Positions 1-11,681 of a DNA stretch of 64,000 nucleotides are shown in pieces. Source of the DNA: Endomychus coccineus (Eukaryota > Arthropoda > Insecta > Coleoptera > Endomychidae); NCBI GenBank assembly GCA_958510875.1, contig OY294068.1, positions 179,397,411 through 179,461,410 of the forward strand. Reading direction: 5' to 3'. Both the position numbers and the translations under genes were made by a program. Below the pieces are notes generated by a model. The model saw nothing but the letters and a program-made list of their open reading frames with translations, had not been told where the DNA came from and searched no databases. Positions within the stretch are counted from its first letter, which is position 1. Each line of letters starts with the position of its first letter.

Positions 1-279
1 AATTCCAAAGTTTCATTTTGATTTTGAATTATTCGTCTAAAAATATTAGTTATTTTAAGTTTGAAAGGCTTCATTGATATTTTGATTTTTCAGAAATGTA
101 TCTATTTTTTGAGAATATGAAACTAGATATATTAAACTTACAAAATTAGTTGCCGATTTTTTTTTCATGACTATCCTATTTGCTTCGTCTATAACCATGA
201 TTTGGTTCAGTTGAAAATATAAATTATATTATATTATTTAATAATAAAGATTCTTGACCCAGGTATGAATTATATATAA

Positions 280-392
280 ATTCTCGGGAAATAGGTCACA
301 TTAACAGTCATGCTTTATATTTTCTCGTCTCGTAAGAGGAGAAATTATAAAGCATAAGTGTTAATGTGAACTATTTCCCGAGTCTCTATTTA
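280..392. repeat. Palindromic terminal repeat of a Penelope-type element
   Basis: The segment 'cgggaaataggtcacattaa' near 286 returns inverted near 360-385, so the stretch can fold into a hairpin with a centre near 335. The left arm (from about 248) reads, on the minus strand, like the sequence downstream of the hammerhead motifs at 11762 and 63653: a GCAT...GTTAATGTGACCTAT block, then TCAAGAATC. I therefore see it as two head-to-head remnants of the same terminal repeat. The ribozyme core itself (CTGATGA, GAAAC) is absent here. Homology to the other copies is seen directly; assignment to Penelope-like elements is inference. Confidence 0.55.
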
Positions 393-485
393 ATGGAATA
401 ATAATCTGCGAATCGTTGAATGATATGTGAATGTGGACGTGAGGTGGTATCTGTGTGATTTGGGTTGAAAAATATAGCGGATGTT

Positions 486-1602
486 CGAGGGCAAGGTGAA
501 AAGATAAAACAAATTGCGCCACAATCGAAAATCCCACGTCACATTTGTGATGTACCATATTTAACTAGAACGCATCAAAATTTACAGACTGATATGTCAT
601 TTAGTTCTGTTCAGACAGCTATCGAAAGCAAGCAGCCTTGAAGATTTTTGTAAACATGGGAAAAAGTGAATTTTGCGTCTTGATTAAACATTATTTCTTG
701 CATGGAAAAAATATTACGCAAACCAAAGCATCGCTTGTTAAACATTATGGGGACTCCTCATCATCCATTAGCACGATTCACAAGTGATTTACTGATTTTC
801 GTTGTGATAGTATGACCTCAAAAGACTTCGACCATTCTGGTTGTCCAATTGAAGTTAGAACGCCAGTAATTGTCGATAAAACATGATATTGGACGATCGT
901 TGAGTTAAAGTGAAGGAGCTTGCTGAGGCTATGGGCATCTCAACCGAAAGGGTACGGAACATTTTCCATGAATTTTTGAATCTGAGAAAACAGATTTGCT
1001 CTCTGTTGGTAACAAGCGCGACCGTGTGACATCTTCAAAGGAGCATTTGGCGATATTCAGCGCAATAATAGAGACTTTTTGCGCCGTTTCGTAACCGTGA
1101 ACGAAATATAGATCCGTCACAACACACCAGAGACCAAAGAACAGTCGAAACAGTAGACTTATCCTGTCGAATCGAAGCCGAAAAACCCATAGTGCTTTTA
1201 TCGGCCAACAAGTCATGGCGACAGTTTTTTGGGACGATACCATCGTCCATATAGATTACATTCAAAAGGGCAAAACAATCACAGGCATCTTCATGCAGAG
1301 TTGATGGATTTGAGGCAAAAGCGGTGGCATTTGGCAAAGTAAAAAGTGCCCCCTGCAACTTTTATCTATTTCCAAACATGAAGAAACGGCTCGGCAGAAA
1401 GAGATTTGGCTTCAACGATGAGGTTATCGCTTAAACAAACACCTGTTTTGAAGGATTGCCAAAATCGTTTTATTTGGAAAAGGTCGAAAAATTAGAAAAA
1501 CGTTGGACGGACTGTTTTGGGGTACAAGGAGTTTATGTTGAGAAATAAAATAAAAATATCATTTCTTGTTTCATTTTTCAGGGACTTTTCACCTTGTCCT
1601 CG
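486..1602 (+). mobile_element. mariner element, internally deleted
   Basis: The ends are imperfect inverted repeats: left 'cgagggcaaggtgaaaag' and right, read in reverse, 'cgaggacaaggtgaaaag'. The right end abuts a TA; the expected left TA has become TT. The total of about 1.12 kb is shorter than an intact mariner (about 1.3 kb), which fits the internal deletion seen in the transposase. It belongs to the same family as the half element at 53136, whose end and 3' untranslated sequence match closely. Confidence 0.85.
656..1548 (+). pseudogene. mariner transposase pseudogene
   Basis: The product would be a DD34D cut-and-paste transposase of the irritans/mellifera type. An ATG at 656 opens a recognisable N-terminal helix-turn-helix region (MGKSEFCVLIKHYFLHGKN). 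Later pieces are scattered over three frames: VMATVFWDDTIVHIDYIQKG in the middle and YLEKVEKLEKRWTDCFG near the stop at 1546-1548. Numerous stops and frameshifts break it. After the LAK region at about 1338 the sequence jumps straight to the segment just before KRLGRKRFGFNDEVIA, so the HQDNA and SPDLAP blocks with the second and third catalytic aspartates are gone. It cannot encode an active enzyme. Confidence 0.85.
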
Positions 1603-1609
1603 TATGTTT

Positions 1610-3490
1610 ATTAGTTGTACGGGAAATTGTTCGATATAAAAAGTTCAAAGTGCTATTGTACCGATGGGCTATCACATCACCTTCATAACAGTGCCACAGT
1701 AGGCAAACGTATGTTTCAATTTTGAAGGGAATATTTGATTTTTTTCATGAATATTCCTGCTGATAATGGGGATAAAGATGACTCCATGAGCCCACCAAAA
1801 TTACTGTTAAAATACTGAGAACGTTTCATCTACTAGGTAACCTTCATCAGATCAAACAGTTTTATTTGATGATGGATAATTGGTACTTTAATAGGATGTT
1901 CAGTGAATAAGGGCGATTATTTCTGTTTGTAGTGTTATAGAATTACAACATTATCAGTTTATTAAATATATAATATCGATAAAACATGTATTTTCAATTC
2001 GTCTCGTTTTATTTTAATTAGGCTCCTCGTGAATATATTGATATGAATATAAGTTTACAATAAATCAGAGCCTTTGGGGTTCTCTTTGACTGTAATGATT
2101 CCATTCCACCAACGTTATGCCCATAATTTATTGACAATATAAGTACATTATTATTACAGACTTTTGTTGGCAAATTAAATAGAAGATGCTAGTAGATTGG
2201 CTTCATTCCACATACATAATCGTTAAGAGAATACATTTATAATTGCGAATCAATAAATAACATACGTGTTAGGCTCGTTAGATTTTTCAAGACTTAATTA
2301 TAAACACACCGCCCACTCATAAATTAAACCGAAGAACTGTAAAAATAATTAATATAATTCCGTGTCAATTAGTAAACCTTTTATGGGTGCGAAGTATTTT
2401 AATCAACTTGTAGAATACCTTTGTGGAAATTAATCTTCCATTGTTCATGTGTTTTATACGGGAAGGAAGCTGAATCTACATCTAGTGTGAATACTCTTCA
2501 AACGCTCAGATGTCTTGCATTGAAGACTGTAATTTTCATTCGTATCAGGGAAATGTATATGTAGGTAATAATTATAGTTCTGTGATGTAATGTCTTTGAT
2601 GAACAATTGCTCGAGCGTACAATAGAAATGAGAACAACAATAAAAAAGTTCATGCTTGCGGAAATTCTATATAAATCACATTAACTATGCCACTATCTCA
2701 TATACTCTTAACCTTATCTAGAAACTAATATGTTGCGTATTTAATGAATATTAAATGTATAATGTTAATTCTTCATCATTTCGTCTTGCGCAAAACAGTA
2801 CTTAATTGTACATGATGTCCGGATATGGGTACGAAGCGGCTGTATCTCGACAATGGTAAGGGCAGAGGTTTGGGAAAAAAATCCTCATAAGTAAAGTGGA
2901 CGGAAGAAATGGCTAGAGATTATTTTGTAGCTCGTAATTCAACCGCATTTCTCCGTATCTGTCATACTAAGGGAGGGGGATGCCAATGCATTTTTCAATA
3001 TTTACATTTGAATATTTCCTGTACTATACAACCGATTTGAATATTTTTGATCTCGTTTGAAAGAACATTTTATGATATTTTGAAAGAATAATTTCGTTGA
3101 ACCGTTTAGTTGGAAACAAATAAATTAGAGGGCGTTATCCGCAGTTGAATATATTGGTACTATTTTCTTGACGGACCCTTAGCTGTCATAAACATAGCTA
3201 AATTTTATTGAAAACCGCATCGCGATATCTCCATCCGTTCTCGATTTACAGGAGGAAATGTTAAAACTTTGATTACCTATATCGGATCAAGTTACCTTTG
3301 CGAGAAAAACAAATCACATTTCTTCTTAGATATTACAAAAAATTCATTCAGAATAAAAAAATTCCTCTAAGTCACAAAAATATAAATCTGAAATTCATTA
3401 ATTAGCTTGCACCAAAAACATACAATCTATTACCATTGGAAATAAGAAATATAAATAAATTACCGCTGTTCTTAAAAAAAATTAAAGTAT
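1610..3490. other. AT-rich DNA without recognised genes
   Basis: I see no coding or RNA gene here. The block 2820-3270 is slightly richer in GC and has the look of an old interspersed repeat (text such as 'gcgatatctccatccg'), but I could not find its ends. Confidence 0.5.
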
Positions 3491-3495
3491 ATATA

Positions 3496-4099
3496 CAGGG
3501 TGTCCTCGAACTGCGTGGCTGAAATAAAACCGAAGATTCTTTGATTCGAAAAAAATTTGATGAGCCTTTTTACTTTTGCCTCAAGTGTCTTGTTTAGCCG
3601 GTAGAGGGCTTCAAAGTTGCAAAAATAATTTTGTTTTCGGTATAACTTGAGAACGTGATGAAGAACTTTCACAATATTTGGCAGGTGAGTTACTGTCAAT
3701 AATAGCCGTTTTTGAGAGCGGAGCATAGAGCCATAGAGACCATAGAAATGGCTCAAACTTGAGGATGTAACGGGAAAAGTGTCCAGAACTTTTTTGTGGT
3801 TGATGTAATTCACTCTATATTTTTTATGTAGATAGCTTATCTAATTTGAAAACTTTTCTTACTCTTAGAAAATTTTGATAAAATCAACGGATTAGCTTGA
3901 AAAAAATAATTTTCGAGTCTCTGCAATTTTGGCTTACTAATTTTACTTGATTAAAATACCTTAGTTGCCTTTGCTTTTCTAATGTCATTTTGGCATTTGG
4001 AGAATTTATTCTCAAAACTGTCAGTTTTTACTTTGCTTTAAGTAAAAATTTTATAAAATTATGGCTCAAAATTTCACTAACACTGAAATGGTTAATATC
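3496..4099 (+). repeat. Left long terminal inverted repeat
   Basis: This is the inverse copy of 5217-5820. It ends with 'atggctcaaaatttcacta', an extra copy of the transposase N-terminus (MAQNFTNTEMV) that is cut off after about ten codons. Confidence 0.88.
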
Positions 4100-4206
4100 T
4101 CGGTAAAACACGAATAATAAAAACGATAGAAATGGGAAAACGATGTGATTATTTAGGAAAAACAAATGCTAAATTAAAAGAAACAACAAAACTTTTTGGG
4201 AAATCG

Positions 4207-5253
4207 CTAAGGCATCAATTGTTCGAAATGTTGCCCATTTTCCTGAATACACAAATTAATTCGTTTCAAGAAATTGGATTGAACTCTGGCTAGTACTTCA
4301 GGATCATTCTTCAATAAATCCGCTTCATGAATAATTCGTTGCAACAATTCCTCTCGTGTGTTTACTGGAGCTGCATAAACTTTCGACTTCAAAGCGCCCC
4401 ATAGGAAGAAGTCGCAGGGCGTCAAATCAGGGGAGCGGGCCGGCCAGTTCACTGGTGCATCGTGTCCTCTACCTATCCAGCGATCTGGATATTCCGCATT
4501 CAAATGTCGCCTCACAGCTAATGTGAAATAAGGAGGTGCACCATCATGGATAAACCAGGCCACGACGAATGTGTAAGGGCAAGTCTTCCAACAGTTCAAG
4601 TAGCCTTTGTTCCAAAAAGTTCAAGTAGTTCTCCCCGTTCAATCGATCGGGTATAACGGTAGGGCCAATAATAAAGTTATCCACAATTCCAACCCAAACA
4701 TTGATTTTAGTTTGATTCTGAAAATATGTAACCGTTTCATGAGGATTTTCATCAGCATAGAAAAGTTCATTATGGAGGTTAAAAAGACCACATCTCGTGA
4801 AAGTATCTTCGTCCGTGAACAGAATTCTTCTACAAAAATTGGGGTTGGCGTTTTGTCTTTGGACAATAAGCCGACAGAAATCTAGCCGATGACCTGGATC
4901 CATGGGCAATAAGTCTTGAACTGTTTTAATATGATAGGGATACAACAGTTCTTCTTTCAGTACATTATGAACTAATGATTTTGAGGCTCCAATACGAAGT
5001 CCCAAACGTAGTGTGCTTATCCCAGGTTCAGTTTCAACCGCTTCCAGTATCGCTTCTTCGAGCTCTAACGTCCTTCTTGTCCGTCTGCGTCCAGTTTCTC
5101 TGCGATTTGCTTCAAATTTGCCAGTTTCGCGAAGGTTTGCCGATTTGGAATTCTGCGATGCGGATATGTTTCCCTTCTCCGGCCATTGCAACGACAAAGT
5201 CCATAAATCAATAACATATCAACCATTTCAGTGTTAGTGAAATTTTGAGCCAC
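4207..5253 (-). pseudogene. Broken DUF4817-type Tc1/mariner transposase
   Basis: The gene reads across three frames (5065-5253, 4544-5197, 4207-4599), so at least two frameshifts break it. The N-terminus has the DUF4817-like helix-turn-helix seen in many insect transposases (MLLIYGLCRCNG; RRIPNRQTFAKL). The DDE core follows: first aspartate in RRILFTDEDTFTR, second in WFIHDGAPPYF, third in RSPDLTPCDFFLWG. By my count 43 residues separate the second and third aspartates, longer than mariner (34) and near the rosa-like group (about 41). The C-terminus ends at HFEQLMP. The initiation codon has decayed to GTG. Family membership is from recognition of motifs, not a search. Confidence 0.82.
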
Positions 5254-5820
5254 AATTTTATAAAATTTTTACGGAAAGCAAAGTAAAACCTGACAGTTTT
5301 GAGAATAAATTCTTCAAATGCCAAAATGACATTAGAAAAGCAAAGGCAACTAAGGTATTTTAATCAAGTAAAATTAGTAAGCCAAAATTGCAGAGACTCG
5401 AAAATTATTTTTTTCAAGCTAATCCGTTGATTTTATCAAAATTTTCTAAGAGTAAGAAAAGTTTTCAAATTAGGTAATCTATCTACGTAAAAAATATCGA
5501 GTGAATTACATTGACCACAAAAAAGTTCTGGACACTTTTCCCGTTACATCCTCAAATTTGAGCCATTTCTATGGTCTCTAAGGCTCTGTGATCCACTCTC
5601 AAAAATGGCCATTATTGACAGTAACTCACCTGCTGAATATTGTGAAAGTTCTTCATCACGTTCTCAAGTTATACCGAAAAAACAAAATTATTTTTGCAAT
5701 TTTGAAGCCCTCTACCGGGTAAACAAGACACTTGAGGCAAAAGTAAAAAGGCTCATCAACTTTTTTTCGAATCAAAGAATCTTCGGCTTTATTTTGGTCA
5801 CGCAGTTCGAGGACACCCTG
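5217..5820 (-). repeat. Right long terminal inverted repeat
   Basis: This is the inverse copy of 3496-4099. It contains the presumed promoter and first codons of the transposase. Its initiation codon reads GTG where the left arm still has ATG. Confidence 0.88.
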
Positions 5821-5824
5821 TATA

Positions 5825-6150
5825 AATCCTGTAATATTGAACGATTATTCTTCCTGCACATTACTCATACTCTCCATTGAATTGTTTCTATTTCCATTTT
5901 GTTAATACTTAGTTTATATTATATTATATTAATTATTTCATTATATCATATTACTTATGTGATTATCAAAAAAAAAAAAATCTGAAAATTTGAAAACGTT
6001 ATCGTGGCGCATACAAGTGTTCTGCACTTAGGCGCCTAACCATTGGAATATTCTTGTTATTGTATATGTATGTATATGTATGTGTGTATATGTATATGAT
6101 ATCATTAATAAATAATAAATAATAAATAAATAAACGTTCTCAGGATAACG
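5825..6150. repeat. AT-rich simple-repeat tract
   Basis: It contains TATGTA-type repeats (6060-6100) followed by AATAA/AATAAATA units to about 6132. The stretch before it ('gcgcatacaagtgttctgc') could be the 3' end of a retroposon with an A-rich tail, but no coding part is attached. Confidence 0.45.
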
Positions 6151-9100
6151 ACTATGAATTTTTTAAATGCCATAATCGTTTTTGCATATCGTTATCATCA
6201 CTTTTATATCCTCGCTCGACGATATCTCGAACGTCAGAACCCCCGGATACTTCGGGGATGGACCAAGGTGACCTCAGAGACTTTTATAGACATCATGTTC
6301 GTGATCAGCGACCCCGAAAACCCCGGAGAAACCTACTCACCCCGTTTGACTACATTATTCACCGGGTTTTTATTTTTTGTATTCACCTCAAAAAGTGCAC
6401 TCGTCAAAATTTATTTTTTCGCTGTAGAAATGCAATAAAGAGTTTGTCTAAAAAACAAACACGGCACAAAATTTCTAAATTACATTCTGAATCGAATGCA
6501 GAAAACCATCTTTCTTACTGCGCCAGTTTTGGAAGGTTGTACCTATTTTAGTACTTTATTTCCTCGACTATAACCTCATGTTGTGATCTGATAAAGAACA
6601 AAGCAATACGTATCGAATAAACCTGGTGAAAGGTGAAACTCTTCTACAATTGCGTCAGATCAGTCTTATCCATGAATATGTGACAAACAATTATTTTTCC
6701 ATTATTTCTGTAAGTTAACGAACCTCAGATCCTTCCGCGTTCAACGTCCAAGAAACAGCTGAATAAGAGGGGATAAGACGCAAAAAAATAATATTTGCCC
6801 AGAAGGTCGGATGAGAAACAAACGAACAAACGTAATTTCGCAAATGAACTGCGAAAACAGTTATAAATGACTGAATGCAAATTCGTGTCGGGTATATTCG
6901 GCGAGAAATTTATCCTACTAGCATTACACAAAGCTGTCCACACAATTAACAGAGCGGAATTAACAAAACACTGGCCGATTTAAATTTGAATTAAGGCCCT
7001 GAAATTAATTAATCCTCGTCACAACAGGGACTTTAACAATTAGCCCCGTCACAGTCGGGCCAGAACTTCTTCCACCATTGCCTGTTTATGAATATTAATA
7101 TTGCCTTATAAATATCACTGATAACTGTAAGATTAACGGATGCACCGTTTATTAAAACCAACAGATGCGGAAGCGTGCCGAAGACTTGACGTTTGTTAGA
7201 ACCCAATCGTTAGCTTAGCTTATTAATTATTTGCAGTCATGTTTCCGGAGTGCACGCGTTACTTTAAGATTATCAAATAATTTGGAATACATCAGCTCCA
7301 ATACATCATACCCATAAATGTAGCTAGCCCTGTGATCGGATAGAATGAAACTCTTAATTCACTTTCCAACGACCTACTTGAAAAACGTCATTCTGCATTG
7401 AATGAAATATTTCGCACAATAGGGTCGTTCAGTGAAATTAACATTATAACCTTTTTATGGATTTTCTTGTAGTGTCTGAAACCCTAATATACTGACAAAA
7501 ATTTCAGACCAATAGCTTTATCCTGTACTGAAATAATTTAAGTTGAAGTTGCGCTGTTGGAAAAGTACTGAGAACAGCGCGTGACGTCACTATACGCACA
7601 CGTAGTCTAGTGGCCGCGGCATCGCTTGTGTTACTCGTATTTATTCTGTTGGTGAAGTGTGTTGTTCTTTTTAAAATGTACGCATTGAAAGCTGATTCTG
7701 GTAATCTACAAGAAGTGAATATATTTATAATAATGGACTGTACATATTCAACAAATGATCCGCAAATGATTCAATTTCAATTGGACACATACATTTTGTA
7801 ACAAAAATTGATTTGGTGATTGTCAGTCTGCCAAGTGATCCTCAGTTTGGGTACGATTATTATCTGTTTCCGAAGGTCCCGCAACAAGCGAATAATTCTT
7901 CTCTAATAAACACGAATGATGAATAATCAGATTAAAGCTGACGACGGTTTTGAACAATTAGTTCTCACTTTCATTCCATGGTTCTGTATCTCTTTTTTGT
8001 TATGGGCCAAACCTGTTTGCACATCTATATCGAAAATTCGAGCTATTTAGTACCTCGTAATATAAAAACAGTTTGAAGCGCCTGTAGCTAATTTGTTACA
8101 ACTACAACATAATCGTGATGGAAAACGTTATGTGTAACATCGTTATGGTGATTATCATTTGCGGTTCATTCATATTCATACTAGCCGTTGATGATATCTA
8201 GCCAATTTCGTCGTGTACGGAATTTTCACATGTCACGTTTAATTTTTTCCTAAGAAATGTTGATACAATTAACTATAATTCCATTGAATCGTACCACTAA
8301 CTTGTACCTTCAAGAAGAATAGAGAAAAACAGCAATTCAATGTAATAACGCATTTATGAAACTTGTTCTTCTACATTCCACACAGATTTATTTATTTTTA
8401 GATCACTACATATGGCGAGATTTTCAATCAGTTCCAATTTCCGAAAACTGTACGAGGCGTTGTTAACCTAAATCCGATCTTTTGTGTCTCGATTAAGCTT
8501 AGCTGGCTCTATTTTAGGTTCCAGACAATGCAAAAATCCGAAGACAATCTAGAATTTTGGATTATTCCCATACAGTCACTCACCTTGTTGTCGTATTCTT
8601 AGATCAATTATAGTCTAGCTAAGAAGATTATATTCTACGTTTCTTTGGAACAAAAATTTTGTTCAGCAATTTAGATAGTCCATTAAGAAAGTTCAGTAAA
8701 TGTAATTGATCAGAGATGGATCAATCTCTATCAGGTCTTGTTCATCTGGTTAGAGAAACTGTTCTACTATTTCTAAGCTGATAAATTTTAATCCGCTTTG
8801 ATTTCTAGAAGGGGAACTGTTGGACTTCCTTTGAGAAGATGAGATGTTTATCCATTTACTTTCGTGTTCTGATGACCTAATGTTCGCATCAACATAGGTA
8901 TTCTTGTGTTTTTCGCCATCCCTTTAGTCGCCAGAATATTTGACAGAATGTTTCTTTCGCTCATTCTATAATGGGACTGGTCTATACCACTATCAATTAT
9001 ATCATGTGTGCAATGTTAACTAATAAACAGGGTGATGCAAAATTGTCAGAAACCAAACGAAGAAGAACCATCGAATAATATGTCGACATGCATGATTTCA

Positions 9101-9200
9101 TTTTTTCAGAAACGGTTTAAATATTAGTTTTTCATCGTAACTCTCTTACGGTTTCAGCGATTTCAACAAATCTTTGTTCAAGTACTCCTAAAATAGATTA
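6151..9200. other. Non-coding DNA; no recognised gene
   Basis: No open frame here looks like a protein I know. The block 6230-6340 shares short text ('gtgatcagcga', 'cgaaaacccc') with 10870-10910, so both may be scraps of one interspersed repeat. At 7575-7625 there is a GC-rich patch ('gcgcgtgacgtcac') ahead of a 63-codon open frame with a hydrophobic start (7610-7801). This could be a promoter and first exon, but nothing else supports it. Confidence 0.4.
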
Positions 9201-9207
9201 TTTGTGA

Positions 9208-9485
9208 ATAGAAACATTAGTTAATATTGTCAAGTGGCATAGCTACCGGCAGTTTCTTCTCTTTTCACACCATATTGTCTATCCGACTAGACATTTATGA
9301 AAAAAATATAAAACTGCGACTTAAAGCACTGTGGAATGTAAAAAACAGCTAAAACAAATCTCGATGGTTAATCAAAATTTTATATTTTTTGATAACTGTC
9401 CAGTCGGTTAGACAATATGATGTGAAAAGAGACGAAACTGCTTGTAGCTATGCCACTTGACAATATTGGCTAATGTTTCTAGTCA
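9208..9485. mobile_element. Palindromic MITE (foldback-like)
   Basis: The sequence around 9208-9293 ('attgtcaagtggcatagcta', 'ttcacaccatattgtctat') returns inverted at about 9397-9478. The arms are about 80 bp with about 100 bp of AT-rich spacer. There is no coding capacity. It is probably a non-autonomous DNA transposon; the family is unknown. Confidence 0.6.
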
Positions 9486-9489
9486 CATA

Positions 9490-11020
9490 CTCCTATTTAA
9501 GGCGTATTTGAATAATGATTTGTCGAAATCGCTAAAGCTGTAACTTGTTAAAGATGCAGATGTGATTTTCAAGAATTTTTCTGATAACAAAATAACAATG
9601 ATCATTCGCAGCTGATTTGTAATCATTAGGTAAGTGTGAATTTCGTAAAGTGAGCAACTTGCTTTGAATAATTGTGCTTTTTGATCACCATCTGGAACCG
9701 TAGCGTAGCACCAGGTTTTAGCTATTAGCGATATGTTTCCAGACCATGACGCTTGTTTGAACATTTTTGGTTTTGGCGTGAGCATTCTTATACATTTTAC
9801 GATGCGATCATAATTTCATAACGCCAGGAGGTTACCAAACTCTCTCTAAAGAACGCTCAGCCGAACCAAAAAAAACATAAAAAAAGTCTCTAAAGAGCAA
9901 GCAATGTCTTGTGTTATACGCCAGATAGTCACCAAATGCCGATTTTGATCCACACATTGGCTCTTGTACTATATTGCCCTGTGTTCGCAGTACACGTATT
10001 TAATGAAACTGATCTAATACACCAAGATACGTTACGGAATGAAAACCTTTCTTGGTGAAGGTTCCGGTGAGTTGTAGATTAAAATAATAATTATAGATTG
10101 TACAACTGCATATATACCAATAAATCATTGGAAATAAATTGGATTCATTATGATACTGATGTTCGTTATTGACATTGACCTGAACCAACGATGATCAATG
10201 CTGTATATGTTGTAACATCCTTAATTAGTTTCTAGTCAGATACGCGAGGTGCGATAAATAAAACGCGATCCTGCTTCAAACATGATATAAAAAGTAAACA
10301 TTGGAACAGTATTTTGAGAACAATTGAAGAATGTATTATTAAGATTAATTGTTGTGTGTTCTTATCCGCTGCGAGAGCGGGTTGTCCTATTCAAACACGA
10401 ACAAGTCATGGTGATCTCGGCGTTTATGCCCTTCGCAGAGCCGGTTTTCTGAAATGCGAAATATTCATGAATATGCATTTGAAGACTTATGATAAACTGT
10501 TACCATTTTTCTATGGTTTTGTGATCATTTAGTTACGTTACGAAGGCGACCCAGGACACAAATGACTTTTTTCTGAAATCGCTCAAGAATGCCTACTTTC
10601 TCGAAGCAATTTTAAACCCCAAAATACGCTAATCTAGTATCTCAGTTTCATGCTAAGCAACCCCTTTCGGTCCGGGAAAATTTTTGCCGACCTAGGCCGC
10701 AAAAATCGGTCCCTACCGGTTTTTTATATACATTTTAGACAGTAAATAAATACAAGCAAACAACCAACTCACATTAAGAGCATTTACGAAATGATCTAAT
10801 TTGTCCATTTTTCTGACATAAAATTGGCCAATTTCTGGCTAAATTGATCGAAATTGGTAAATCTAACTTCGGAATCGTGATCAGCGAGCTCGAAAACCCC
10901 CCGAGTGGAGTTTTTCAGCCAATTTTGGCAATATTTACCAAATTTAAAAATTTTTTAATAATTTTCCAATGAATTGGAACTGTTTTTTTTTCGAGTTTTC
11001 ACATTTCTTACGACTAATTT
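9490..11020. other. Non-coding DNA with old repeat fragments
   Basis: No gene is recognised. The text near 10245 ('cgaggtgcgataaataaaac') resembles a mariner terminal repeat but no transposase follows. At 10665-10730 a GC-richer segment with 'ccgcaaaaatcggtcccta' looks like part of an interspersed repeat. Confidence 0.35.
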
Positions 11021-11027
11021 GACTAGA

Positions 11028-11291
11028 CTAAATATCAATATCTTCTTTTGTACTAAGTGTAGCTCTCAGCATGGAGCAATCTAACCATAACGCAGATGCC
11101 TTCAACTTCGTGGATAAATCGGAAAAGTATGTAATCATGACATTTTCAGATCGGGAGTTAGTCTTTTTCTTTTGGCAATAATCCATAAAACGTTTGTAAG
11201 CGTATTCATATTTTGCCTTGGATTTATTTGGCAATAAATTTAAGATGACATTTTCAGCAGCATTCACTAACTCTGGTGATGTCCCGCACAC
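11028..11291 (-). pseudogene. Crypton-like tyrosine recombinase, N-terminal fragment
   Basis: The frame encodes 87 residues with the SAM-like core-binding segment found at the start of Crypton-like or integrase-type recombinase proteins in insects. The recognisable stretch is LPNKSKAKYEYAYKRFMDYC, followed by SENVMITYFSDLS and the LRATLSTKEDIDI end. A stop follows directly, and no catalytic domain (R, H-x-x-R, Y) is present downstream on this strand, so it is a truncated copy or a lone exon. Recognition is by remembered family character and is moderate. Confidence 0.5.
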
Positions 11292-11681
11292 CTAGACATA
11301 ATCATCACTGTCTATTTTAAATATTTTGAAATATTTTTTAGCGATAAGTAGGTATTAAACCGAAATAAGTAGTGAATCTCTGACTTTCGTCACAACAATA
11401 AACAATCAGTGATTGTCTAGGAAATAATTTCACAGGCAATAAGATGGTAATCATTTATACATTTATAGAAATTCCTTAATTTATGTTAATGTTGATTGCG
11501 ATTTTAGGAAAAATAGTATGCTTACCTCGTAGTAAAAGAACATTCCCAGACTTCAATGCTTGTTAACATTGTCGTCCGGGAATATATTGCTTTTATTACT
11601 AGATACACAATGTACTATATTTATGGTCAACTAATTAGAATGATTTGGAAGAATGTATCGAATTAATTGATATGGTCGGAA

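Larger units (their letters stand above)
3496..5820 (-). mobile_element. Tc1/mariner-superfamily transposon with 604-bp terminal inverted repeats
   Basis: The element is bounded by 'cagggtgtcc' (3496) and 'ggacaccctg' (ending 5820), each flanked by TA, the usual target duplication of this superfamily. The left arm (3496 to about 4099) is repeated in inverse orientation at about 5217-5820, so the repeats are unusually long and reach past the transposase start. The left arm thus carries its own copy of the first transposase codons, including an ATG. The gene between the arms is on the minus strand and broken. Arms are highly similar but not identical. Confidence 0.9.

Noticed and set aside
361..558. 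Minus-strand open frame across the 5' palindrome and mariner end
   Set aside because: It spans two unrelated repeats and has no protein features; chance frame.
929..1358. Minus-strand frames within the mariner
   Set aside because: They are antisense shadows of the plus-strand transposase.
7610..7801. 63-codon frame after a GC-rich patch with 'gtgacgtcac', as a secreted or membrane protein exon
   Set aside because: The frame is short, has no recognisable domain and has no supported splice context. The first codon is not ATG in the sequence. Described only as a possibility in the region note.
10240..10290. mariner-like terminal repeat 'cgaggtgcgataaataaaac'
   Set aside because: No partner repeat and no transposase nearby; too little to call an element.
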